NCBI GenBank assembly: GCA_016801845.1
Contig: CM028912.1
Span: 4,875,001-4,939,000, forward strand
DNA length: 64,000 nucleotides
Direction: 5' to 3'
Source of the DNA: Polydactylus sextarius
Lineage: Eukaryota; Chordata; Actinopteri; Polynemidae
In this document: in pieces, positions 1 to 28,260 of the stretch
Layout of the letters: every line of letters begins with the position of its first letter
Numbering within the stretch: the stretch's first letter is position 1
Program-made: the position numbers and the translations under genes
The notes under the pieces: model-generated
Seen by the model: the letters and a program-made list of their open reading frames with translations, nothing else
Databases searched by the model: none
What the model was told of the DNA's origin: nothing

Positions 1-698
1 TTCATGCTAGCCGACTTTACTTTTATTGACTTTCACCAACGACTTATGAGTTGCAGACGCTGATTGGCTGTTAATCTTCTGACTCCTCCAGTTTTCTAAC
101 ATGACAGACATCTGGTCCCAGTCGCAGACAAGGTCCTGGCAGCCTCTGATGGAGTCATTTGGGCTGTTCACACATTATAATAATTAACTGATTCACCAAC
201 GATCCTCAGCCCAAGTTGACGAGACACTCTGACTGTAAATGTGAACTAGGCTTTACTTGAATTAACTTCAGATTATATATTTTAGAGAACATATTTCAAA
301 CTGTAATTGTTCTGTTTTTGTCTTTACACATAAAATCCATAATGTCCATATTCTGTATTTTTCCCCTCTCCTACTACCTGGCGCTCATTGTCTTATTGCG
401 ATATTGCCAACAACACATTTGCATCTATTGCATCTAAGTGTTTAAAAATAGCTGTCTTTCGTTTCTCTCTCTGGTTTCTCTTTTTCAACCTAAACAGTTG
501 AAGCAGTTTACTTCCTGTTCGAAGTTTTTCCTGCTCATTGCCAGTAAGTGTTTTTTATTGTGAAGTTTCAACTTCATGATATGTAACATTCCTTGATGTT
601 ACGCAAACATCCAGGATCCAGGATGCAGACAAAAAGAAGAAACTTAAACTCAAATGTTTCCAGGTTAACAAACAACTAAAAATAAACAGCGCTCTTAC
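1..698. other. No exon seen; probably intron of the ASB11-like gene
   Basis: The ASB11-like gene on the minus strand should continue here, because its last visible exon ends at 699 with a donor GTAAGA and only two ankyrin repeats have been encoded by then. I looked on the minus strand for the next ankyrin exon (a V-N-x-x-T then T-P-L-F type motif) and found none, so the stretch is probably intronic and the remaining exons lie left of the window. No repeat or RNA gene was recognised. Confidence 0.5.
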
Positions 699-1436
699 AT
701 TTGCACCGTTGTCCAGCAGGAACTTGGCACAAGCGTAATGACCGCTGAGACAAGCCTCATGGAGGGGAGAGACTCTGTCCATGGTGAGCGTGTCGACGTG
801 GAAGCCCTATAGGGTCACACAATCAGGTTTCCTCTTCATTTCACTGCATCAGCATGTATAAGCATGTATAAACTTGATGTAAACAAAATATAAAGACAAA
901 CAAAAATAATAGAAAATATGTACCTGAGCGATAAAGTTTCTCAGCTGGAGCAGTCGTCCCTGGTAGGCTGCATCATGGAGGGGTGTTCTATCCGACCAGG
1001 TATCTGAGATACAAAAGATAAGATCAGCCAAGTTTCAACCATCAGGAAACTCAACTGACTGTGCCCAGCCATTTGAATACATGTCTGTCTTGTTTTTTAA
1101 AGGTTGTCTCAGGCCTCAACAACAAACTTAGTGAACAACATACACTCTAAGTTTTGTTGATTTCTGCAGAGCTGGTCAACCACCCACAAAAAAACAAAGA
1201 AAATATAAAAGATACAGATAGGTGTTGTAATGCAAATGCAAATCAACAATACAAGGTTTGCACATTTGTTGAAGAAAGAAGAAATCAAAGTCTTAATGGT
1301 CTTAAATTGAGCTAAATTGACCAAATAGCCTAAACAGAGACTTACCAGCCATGAGAGAATTGCATGCCAGCCCCCCATAGATGAATAAAGGCCAAGGTTG
1401 TGAGCACAGGGAAACCTCTGTTTGCACAGCAGCCAT
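699..1436 (-). CDS. asb11: Ankyrin repeat and SOCS box protein 11-like (5' part only)
   Basis: Family role: substrate receptor of a cullin-5 E3 ubiquitin ligase, with ankyrin repeats binding the target and a C-terminal SOCS box binding elongin. Three exons are visible: 1436-1346 (30 codons from an ATG with a good Kozak context, plus one base), 1003-924 and 806-699. Joined phases agree: one base plus AT gives GAT (Asp), and the next junction is phase 0. Exon 2 encodes TWSDRTPLHDAAYQGRL and exon 3 encodes DRVSPLHEACLSGHYACAKF, two ankyrin repeats closer to ASB11 than to ASB9 or ASB5. The remaining repeats and the SOCS box lie off the left edge. The first exon, MAAVQTEVSLCSQ onward, rests on the splice phase and start context only. 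piga follows upstream on the same strand, as in human Xp22, which supports the identity. Confidence 0.75.
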
Positions 1437-2298
1437 TGTGACAATGAGACAACTGCAGACTCCACCACCAATATTCAGGACTTGAGCTCTCAGATACAGT
1501 CCTGAAGGTGGCCTTCCTGCCCTCTTCTTATCTGGGTCCTTGGACACCTCCCCCACATTACCATCTTTACTGGTTTAACTGTATGTGCATGATAATGGTT
1601 GTGAGAATGGGCCTACACAGATACACCTTGAAAAAAGCTTTTTAGAAATGTGAATGCTTTCAGCCACAACCAGGGGGACGCAAACAAGCTTGCACAAGTT
1701 TTAAACTGTCGATATTTGGGAGATGCAAAAGAGTTGGATCAAATTTCATTTTGGCAAAACTGGAAATGCAAACTGCAAATCTTATTCATGACAGGTTCTA
1801 GTTATATAATTACCTAAAAGTACATGGTGAGAACAAATACTATGTTTTTCGATCCTATCTATCTACCTTAAACACTCTGGCCTGCCCCTCCCCCTACCCT
1901 CCCATTTTCCTGCTTTTATACATGAAACTGCTGTGCCTGTGTCCCTGTGGTCTTGTCTGAAATTGTCTCTGTTGCCTCCTCTTATGTGTGTGTGTTTATG
2001 TGTTTATTTATTCCTTTCCTGTTTTATTTCTTCTGTACAGCAAAAAAATGTATTTAAATGTGCTTTATTAATTAAATATTACTTACTTAATAGATTTGTG
2101 ACAGGTAATATGTGTGGCAATTGAACATTTTCAATTTCAGTTCAGCCAACATCAACTCCAAAATGTGTTCAATGCTAACAATTGGTTAAACTTTGTTCAA
2201 CTATCGGTAATTCTCAGCATCTACCTGCATCACACGGCTGCAGATGATTGAAAAAAAAAAAAAAGAAATAACATCAAAACTGATGAAACCTCTGAGTG
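1437..2298. other. Intergenic spacer between the ASB11-like gene and piga
   Basis: About 0.86 kb upstream of the ASB11-like start and downstream of the piga polyadenylation signal. It holds a pyrimidine-rich stretch near 1880-1990 and an A-run near 2250, but no ORF or RNA gene that I can support. The 5' untranslated region and promoter of the ASB11-like gene should lie in it; no TATA box was obvious. Confidence 0.5.
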
Positions 2299-2304
2299 TT
2301 TATT
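2299..2304 (-). other. piga: Candidate piga polyadenylation signal
   Basis: AATAAA on the minus strand (TTTATT on plus), about 420 nt past the piga stop codon. It was chosen as a canonical hexamer at a plausible 3' UTR length. Other hexamers are possible and there is no transcript evidence. Confidence 0.4.
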
Positions 2305-2721
2305 TTACAGTGTGGTCACATGGTCATTGTATAAATATGTAACATCTTTGAGAAGGAGAAACATGGTCATTAAGGGAGTGAAAATTGTGGTATAAAAAAA
2401 GCACAGTAAAACAAAGGAGAAAATGGGTTTACTGCAGTTTTGTGCAATATAACTCTAAATGTACAATGAATCAGCCCTTTTAATCCTTGGCAGTGCCATC
2501 CACACTGTGCATACCAAATCACACAAAGTGCTTTTTAAAGTCTGAAGAATTACTGCCAATTTCCATTTTAATCAGTATTATAAAAATAAAAAACGCTTTC
2601 CCACAATGTCCCTTTGATAAGTAAATATAAACAATGTTTTAGGTCAAAAATAAGCACATTCAGCATCCAGTGGTTTTAAATGTCAGCCTGAACCATAAAG
2701 GTAACATACGAGTGCATACGA

Positions 2722-7260
<4,539 letters not shown>

Positions 7261-8387
7261 TGTAGGTTCCTTGTGCTGTGAACTTCACGACTGCTGAAAT
7301 AATTAAATTAATCAATTATTACATCAACAGAAATTAACTAAAGACACCATCTTTACAGTATTTCACTAATAAATCAAGTTCATTGACATCTGGCATTTGA
7401 TTGAACTGTTTATTTAATTAGGAAAGGATCAATCCCAGTTTAGAAATTTTAAATCTGTCCTTCAGGTTCAGACTTTTTTTCCCCTCAGAGTGACATCTGA
7501 CATCAAAGTGACTTCTACAATTTCTGTCTTTTCTCTAATCTCAAGGCATCTATACATTTTCATCCAATCTAATAAAACCGATCTCCCACACATTCTTAAA
7601 TTAGTCTGAGGTTTTCTTGGCTCTGTCTTACAGGAGTTAATATGATTAAAGTTTTGTTATTGAAGTCATAGCTGTGTTGTACTTAATGTTACTATAATTT
7701 ATCATTCTGCTCTTCTCATATCTGTTAATAGGTTGGTGAATATGTAATGTAATCCCCTTAATATTGCCAATTTGGCCCCAGGTTATGATATAAACATTCC
7801 CAATCCCAATGTAATATGATCAGATTAGTTGCTGTCAATTCATAATAATAATAATAGTCTCCACAACATCACAAAACAATTAAAAATACATGATCAAGAT
7901 CAAAAGATCCCAGAGTCTGTTGTGATGCAGAAAATATCTTATTTTGATTTACCTAAAGTTAAAAACAAAACAAAACATGAACATTTGACATTTAGACTCA
8001 TTCCTCCTGATCAAACCGTTCCTGAATGACTCATTTTAACGTCATTTATTTCTTTAACTAGTATTGACGTGCACACTGTCTTTTAGTAAAGTTTAATTTA
8101 TGTTTTTAACCACTTTGTTTGAGCTAAAATACTTTAACGTTGTTGAATCCCACATCTCATTCAATTTCCATGTTCACTAGCATTAAGCTAACTCGCATCG
8201 CTCAATCTTGAACCACGTCGCGTTTGACGAAATTCAAATCAATACGTTTATCCTGGTCCGAAAACCGCCTTACCGTGGGCGAAATGTCAGGCTTGTTTCA
8301 GTTTGTGAAAATCCCATACAAAACTAGCATTGACATGTAAATTCATGTCTGCTCGGTAGCATTGAGCTAACTAGATGGTTACAGTAT
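7261..8387 (-). other. piga: piga 5' UTR: noncoding exon 1 and first intron
   Basis: The start-codon exon extends 5' to an acceptor TTTCAG at about 7294-7299, leaving a 33-nt leader (7261-7293). On the minus strand a donor CCACG|GTAAGG falls at 8268-8274, so a noncoding first exon of about 110 nt (8274 to about 8385) just inside the promoter motifs is likely. Human PIGA also has a noncoding exon 1. The intron between (about 0.97 kb) shows no other feature. Confidence 0.55.
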
Positions 8388-8416
8388 CACTTCCGGGAGT
8401 TAACGTGATGACGTCA
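8388..8416. promoter_or_regulatory. piga: piga promoter core: ETS/GABP site plus CRE
   Basis: CACTTCCGGG at 8388-8397 is a consensus ETS (GABP-class) site on the minus strand. TGACGTCA at 8409-8416 is a perfect palindromic cAMP-response element. They sit 12 bp apart at the upstream edge of the inferred noncoding first exon. No TATA box is visible, which fits a housekeeping promoter. Function is inferred from the motifs and position. Confidence 0.55.
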
Positions 8417-11400
8417 TATCGCATTGGCGCCGTGCCGTTGTTGCCGTGTGGGAGAACAGAACACCCACGTTCATCTGTTGTCTGACATTAAGAAACTGGT
8501 CTCTGAGCAAAGATCTTTAGTGATACCACACAAGAAGATGTTGATGATGGACCTGCATAGAAACCGAGGCCATTATCAAGCTAAAAATACGGTTTGATTT
8601 ATATATTAGATGAATACTTCAGTGGTTAGACAACAGCTATTATTGGTAACAAAAAAAAATGTATGAGAAAAATGATGAGAATTTAAACAGCCTCTCTGTT
8701 TTGACATTTCTGTAAAAGGCATGATACATTGAAGACAACATTGTTGTGCAACATCCTTCTGCAACACATCTGGAAATGTCTCTCAGTCAGAAATGAGGAA
8801 AGTCCCCTAACCCATCCAGATTACTTTTATGTTAACATAGTTTATCAACAGACCTCAAATTTCTCACTGTTACATAAATGTGTTTCAATGCTGTTTTAAG
8901 AGGGATTTCCCAGAAAAAAATATATTTAGCATGTATCATGTATCGGACTGCTAATACAAAAAATAAAGTCAGCTAATACAACAAAAAAAAAAAACAAAAA
9001 GGGAAACGAAATCTCTTACAAGGAAACGAGATTACAGCTTACGTAGTTTCCTTAACATTGTTCCTTTGAAATCTGTCTCGTGATCCTTATGATTTCTCTG
9101 CTCCCACATAATAAATGTTGTTTAAGATGGAAAACTGTAACGCTTTTACATCATTATGACAACTGACAGGGGAAGTGAATAATATCGTCTCTAATGGTTT
9201 ACCATCAACATTTTTGTAGTCCTGAAACCAGAATGAGGGACCTATGTAACAGCTGCAGATTAGACAGCTGCAGAAATCACTAGAGGGGGAGTGTTGGCTC
9301 AGGGCCTTCACTGTTATCAGATTGATTTTCAGATAGGAAAAAAAATCCTCTTGAATTTGTCTTTTACAGTCTATTCTTCTGTTTTACCATGTGGAAAATC
9401 TATCTGATCACACGGATGGCTCTGAACCAACAGTGTGATATATCAATTATCACAGACATACCAAATACCACTGGTCTGCAAACATTAAAACAATTTACAA
9501 ACTGAAAACAAAATCTCTTATAGTTGCCAGAAAATGTGAACAAGTGGTCACACAAGTTTGTAATCTCACATTAACTTGACTCCCTACAAAATTTTTCAGT
9601 GACAGTTTAAATGGCCTTAAGTAAACTTTAACATCTGGAACAAAAATGGACAGACTGATGTCGTCATCACACCATCGTCATCATAGTCTTGCTCAGTGAC
9701 TATATGAACACTTGCACAAGCCTTTGCCCTTTTGTTATCTGTCTGTCTGTCTGCCTGACAGGAATTTTCAAGCAAATGTTGATGTGGTATATACTTGTTT
9801 ATTATAAAAGAGAATAACAAAAACAAAACATTATTCACACAGACAGTTACAGAGGAATGGGTTACATATGAATAAATCTTGTCCAAAAAACCTTAACCCT
9901 TACCTCAAAAAAAAAAAAAAACACCATCCATAAATATCTGCACAATATATTTAGCATTATATATAATGTAGGAATAGACAATACATATGTATAAAAACAT
10001 TCTTTGGATGGAAAGAAAGAACATACATTGTGACAGTAAATATCTCTGTATTTATAATTTTTCACACGCTGTTAATAGCACTTCAATCATTAAATGGCTC
10101 AGGTTTATGCTATATTTCTGCAACAATGATAAGAATTCAGATCATACAGATTATACAGTTATTGTGACGTAGAACAGGATCTTGTTGCTGTTTTACAATG
10201 AGTGATACAGTTTTTCACATAATATGAAAGACGTCTCAGTCTATCATTGAATGATTTACTCATATGACATAACTGATTGCTTTTAAATAGGCATCTTTAA
10301 AGCTTCTAGAGAGAGAAATTATAGCAATCACTGCTCCTAACAAATTAAACTCTCAGTAGCTTCCATTTACAATGTACATGTGTAAATGTTTTGTATAGAC
10401 ATTCTATCACACACACTCTGTACAGACATCATTTCAGGTAATCATGTTATTTCTGTATTTTTGATTGAATATTTCTTTGACTCAGCCTTTTCTCATCATC
10501 TTAGTTGTATTGAATTGTTAACCTAGTGCACAGCCTCAGGGCAGAACAATGTTAAACTTTTAGCGCTTCATGACAAATAAATGTGGAATCTGGCATCAGT
10601 CCACAGAAAGTATTGTGTTTCACAGCCACTATACATGAACATTATGAGACAAACATCTGCTCCCAAGATTTGGGGCATAAATCAGATTTATGCCAATTTA
10701 AGTGGTGAGAGGTACCTAAATACAGTGGCTGGGAGGTGCAAAACAAGATTAAAATACGTGAAACACTTTTACAAATCTTGAGACACCAGAACAGGAACCG
10801 GAAGTGATAACAGGGAACAGTCAATACAAATCCATGAACTGTATCAACAAAAACTCGTATTGGCCATTCCCCGTTATCACCCCCAGTTCAAGTTGGTACA
10901 TTCTCTTTCTGGTTGATGGTTGATATTTGTAAATTTGTTTCAGGACTTGTAAAAGTGTTTTGTGACTTGTTAATTTGTTTTGGGACTTGTAAATGTGGTA
11001 TGGTAATGTAATTTTGTTTTATGATATGTAAAAATGTTTTCTAAAATGTAAATTTGTCTCAAACTTTGTAAAAGTGTTTCACATTTTGTAATCTTGGTTT
11101 GCACCTCCCGGCCACCGTACTTAAATGCTACAGTTAATGAATGACATGAACACAGGACGTAACCTGCTTGGGAAATGTCTCTGCCAGGTGATGATGCCTT
11201 ATCAATGACTAACGTTCACATTTTATGTTCTCATTTCACTGAAGTTCATCTTGTTTAGTTGTTCTATACTGTAATCTCAGTTGAAGACAGATTAATCCGA
11301 GATGAAGGCCTAATTAACAAAAAGAAAGAGATATAAATAAACAATGTCAAACAAGAATAAAAACCAGTAGAAGCTTGATTTAACAACTTCAGTAATTATT

Positions 11401-11487
11401 GCACAACTCAGGTTTAACCAGTTCAGTTCAGAGAATGTGGAAAATTACTAAATCTAAACTATGGGTGATAACAACAAATTTAATCAC
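8417..11487. other. Gene-free spacer between piga and the Ig-domain gene
   Basis: About 3 kb, mostly AT-rich, with no ORF, exon pair or RNA gene I can support. piga and the Ig-domain gene are both on the minus strand, so it should contain the 3' UTR of the Ig-domain gene at its right end. The only clear structure is the miniature inverted-repeat transposon at 10721-11119. Confidence 0.6.
10721..11119. mobile_element. Non-autonomous DNA transposon (MITE) with TA target site
   Basis: About 75-nt terminal inverted repeats. The left end reads CAGTGGCTGGGAGGTGCA, and the right end, reverse-complemented, reads CGGTGGCCGGGAGGTGCA. Homology continues inward through GTGAAACACTTTTACAAA in both arms. 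Both ends are flanked by TA (10721-10722 and 11118-11119), as expected for a Tc1/mariner-type TA duplication. The inside is AT-rich with degenerate roughly 22-nt units of the kind ACTTGTAAATTTGTTTTG (about 10920-11090). There is no coding capacity. The family is not named; flanks and ends were read directly. Confidence 0.8.
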
Positions 11488-14172
11488 TTACCGTGAGAAT
11501 TTCCAGCGATGAATCAAAACCAAGGTAATTACAATTACCAACAAAATGGGGATTAATTTAAAATACCAACGTTTCTGCTCACGCTTATCTCCGACTGATC
11601 TACCTGTGGAAATTGAAGAAAAAAATTACTACACAATGCATGCGTTTCTACAAGTTGACATCAGACTTTTAAGAACAAAATCCTAAACAAGACTTTACTT
11701 TTTAGGGTGTTTATACTGTCACACGTAATGCTCTTAATGTTTTTAATGTGGTGATATTAATAAAGAGCAATGTATTAGTCACATCTTCACCAAAACTATG
11801 AATAAATATAGTTACCATAGTTACCAGGGTCAAAGGTGGGAGTCTTGCAGTCATTGTAGTTGACTTTAGGTAATATCCCTTTGGTCTTTATGTCACATTT
11901 AATCTTTGATGTGTCATTAGAGATGAGTGTGCTCTTGAAATGATAGAGACCATTGTGATCCATGGAGTTTATAGTAGCTGCAAGTGCGTCCGGGAGAGGT
12001 TTTCCATCCGAATACCATTTAATCTGAGCTTCTCTGTGGCGACTCTCTGCAACACAGTGGACCTGTACATTGCCACCCGAGTTGTTTTTAGAGAGGCAAA
12101 CAGTGTAGTTTGCTGGTGATAGAAGACAAAATTTAAACTTGAGTGGTGTTCTGCTGTAAATCCAGGAATAAATTAACTTACGGTAAATTAAATTAGTAAA
12201 ATTAAATTAAGAGATGGGCACATGCATGTGGAATAAATAAACAACTCACCAAATACTTGTAGATGAACGGTGTCATACTTGTACAAATTATTAACATAAT
12301 AACTGCATCTGTATGCTCCAATGTCATTTTCTGTGATGTTGTTCAGGCGAATAGAGCATTCACCATCGTTCTTATCCTCCAACATCTCAGCAATGCTGAC
12401 GGATTTGCCATTGGAGTCATCAACAGGGTAGACTGGAATTCGCATTGGTTTATCCATTTGCCAGCTAAACTTCATGGCCACATTTCGGTTTGAGCAGGGG
12501 CATGGCAGAACCACACTGTCCCCTAGGTGTCCTGTGACTGTCACCTCGTTATCACCTGCAGGGGAGAAGGCGACTCAGGATTAGTTCAGTTCTTGACCAA
12601 GTTGTTTTTAATACAGACACTTCACAGATCACACATTGTCTTCATATTTGTTTACAATCTATTATTATATTCATGCTGTTAATCTATTATGTGCTCTTGT
12701 TTGTAGGAACAGCATTTATTGGAAGGTAAAGGTAAAAGTATTTCTGGTGGCTAGTGATCATGTTTTAAAATAAAAAGATACAGATAGATAGAGAATTAAA
12801 AATAATTCGAAGAAGCAACTCTTAGGGACCTTAAATTGTACTTGAAACTGTCCATTTTCTTTCATTATGCCACATAAACAAACAGTATTTTTTCTACAGT
12901 ACAATAGATCAAATCAATTTGACAATCAATTCATGAAATTTAGGCGTCTAAAGTGAATATTTTCACTAAATTCCTGTATAATGACTGACACTGAGCTGTA
13001 TCTCCCTGCATAACAACTAAATTTGCAATGGCAGTAAAAACATATAATTACCCGGACACATAACGATGACTGATTCATATTCATCTTTTCTTTCATCTGT
13101 TTAGAATGGCTCTTGCCAGTTTCACAATAGCATCTCCAGTCTGTTTACATCAAAGGAATGTCCCCCCGGCTGCCAATCCTCATCTCTACCCCTTTTTTAA
13201 TCTATTAATTTAATAATTAAATCACAAAATCAAATATTATTAATTATGAATAAACCATTCCTATTCCCACTGCACAGACCACTGTGCAGACTTTTCATGC
13301 ATGAGCCAGTTTAAGTGTTTCTGACCCTTTGCCCTGTTTTTCCAAACATGACTTCACAGCCACTCCCGGTCAGACAACACTGACTTTGTTATTTCTCCCT
13401 CCATTAATACAGAGGAGCTTTTTGTTTTTCTTCCTTTTTTCCTTTTTTATTTGCAAAAATAATCGACGAAAAATGAGCCCATTTCTCTTATTATACATAA
13501 ATGAAATACTAAAGATGAAACCTACTGCACGCTTAGGCTTAAAAGAAATTAAAAGACGTAACCAGTGTAAGACATGTGACCTAGTTTGCTTTTAAATAAT
13601 CTGTAAAATGGTTATCACAGAAAAGACAGAAAGAAGTTGCAACATATTCTGTTCTCATACGAATTTGCATGAGGCTGCAACCGAGATATGAATGGATTGG
13701 TCAGAGCACTTATGTTTAACACGATCCAAACATATCAAAAGAAACACAGAAAATACATGACATGAAAAAAATAAAAACACAGTGCAAATTAACCTTAAGA
13801 TTGAGTTCCTTGGTTTTCAAGTATAAGTTTATACCAAACAAATGTTGACTTAAGAGTTTGTAAGTACATTGAATCATTGCATATACTGATAGTCTGAAAT
13901 AATATAATCAGTTGGTTTTCATTAGGGTTTTGGGGAAAACTTATGAAAGTTTATATTCACCACAGTGAATATCTTCAATACATCTTACATGAGTCATAGA
14001 CATTCAAGAGTGGTTACTCATTCACATTTACAGGTTAGGTTAAATTGTAGTTTTAGAGAGAAAGACAAATGCAAAATCAAATAGTATTTCTAAGTGAATC
14101 TAATATTTAATATCAATATGAAAACTTACCTGAGACAGTTAACGCCATTAACATTGCCAGTAGCGTCCTCAT
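11488..14172 (-). CDS. Two-domain immunoglobulin-superfamily membrane protein (B7/butyrophilin-like), unassigned
   Basis: Not matched to a named gene. Four exons: 14172-14130 (signal peptide MRTLLAMLMALTVS), 12555-12250 (Ig V-type), 12112-11825 (Ig C-like) and 11603-11488 (membrane exon). All junctions are phase 1. The V domain shows VVLPCPCSN, FSWQ and the J-proximal GAYRCSYY. The second domain has NVQVHCVAES, IKWYSDGK and KIKCDIKTKG, plus two additional cysteines (YTVCLSK and YNDCKTP) that could pair. The last exon gives a single transmembrane segment, LIPILLVIVITLVLI, followed by HRWKFSR and a stop at 11488-11490 if the exon is read through. A donor overlaps that stop (TCACG|GTAAGT), so a longer spliced cytoplasmic tail is possible; no tail exon was found. 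About 250 aa. A cell-surface recognition role is inferred from architecture only. Confidence 0.7.
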
Positions 14173-14766
14173 GTTGCGCTGTAAAGGGGGTCAATAAATA
14201 TAATATATATATATAGGGCTACATTAAGAACCTCTAAAAGGAATGATTGTAATCTCTGTGCTGCTGTTTCAGGTTCAATATCAATGTCCGTCCAAGTTGA
14301 AATAGTTGAAATGGCTCTGGCTGTGGCTGTGACCGTGTGTCTGGCTGGGACCGTGTGTTCTCGTACACACCCTTCGTATGTGTGTCCTGAGAAAAGTGAA
14401 ACTGTGCAATCATCAACCACTGCTTGCTACTCCAGATACCGGAAGTTGTCAGCATTATTCTATTAAAAAATAAATAAATAAATAAATGGAAAAACACTCA
14501 GCAAGAAAGATCTGCTTCCTGCTGCGAGAAACCACAAACTACATAAACTAAGGGTCATTTGAATCCCTATGTGAAAAAACACAAACATAACATAATTGTG
14601 CAATAGTGTAACAAAGTATTAAATTATATTATATCATTGGTATTTTCAGTATTAACCTGATTTTTAACCTGATTATTAAATTTTATTTATTAAGATTTTT
14701 CTTGGCACGCAGTCTTATCTGTTGAATGGGTGGACGTGTTTTAAGTTAATATTGATTTAACGATAG

Positions 14767-14775
14767 TATAAAAGG
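14767..14775 (+). promoter_or_regulatory. appa: TATA box of app
   Basis: TATAAAAGG lies 329 nt upstream of the app start codon and is followed directly by a CpG- and GC-rich stretch (about 14775-14960) suited to a 5' UTR. Transcription would start near 14797. Mammalian APP promoters are described as TATA-less, so this motif is notable. Use is inferred from sequence and spacing. Confidence 0.5.
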
Positions 14776-15095
14776 CGCGTGCACGCACGCGGTCAGAGGC
14801 GCGTTCCACCTTCTCGCGCACACTCCTCGCGTATCTCTCCCCGCCTCCATTCATCCAATCCCTGAACACATCCCTCCAGCCTCACGCCATCATCACCGTT
14901 GGGAGCTAAAACTGGGAGGGAGCAAAGAGAGATTTGGGATCAGGAACACGGCTTCCGCCACCGTGTCGATACGACCCACCTGCTTAAAAACAAAACAAAC
15001 ATAACATATATATGTTTATAAAGATTTTACGCTAATAGAACAAAAAATATATATAATAGCATAACGGGGGTGCTGGATACCGGGAGGACGGCGGT

Positions 15096-28181
<13,086 letters not shown>

Positions 28182-28216
28182 AGAACTGCTCGTCAGCGTT
28201 TTCTTCAGGCGCATCC

Positions 28217-28260
<44 letters not shown>

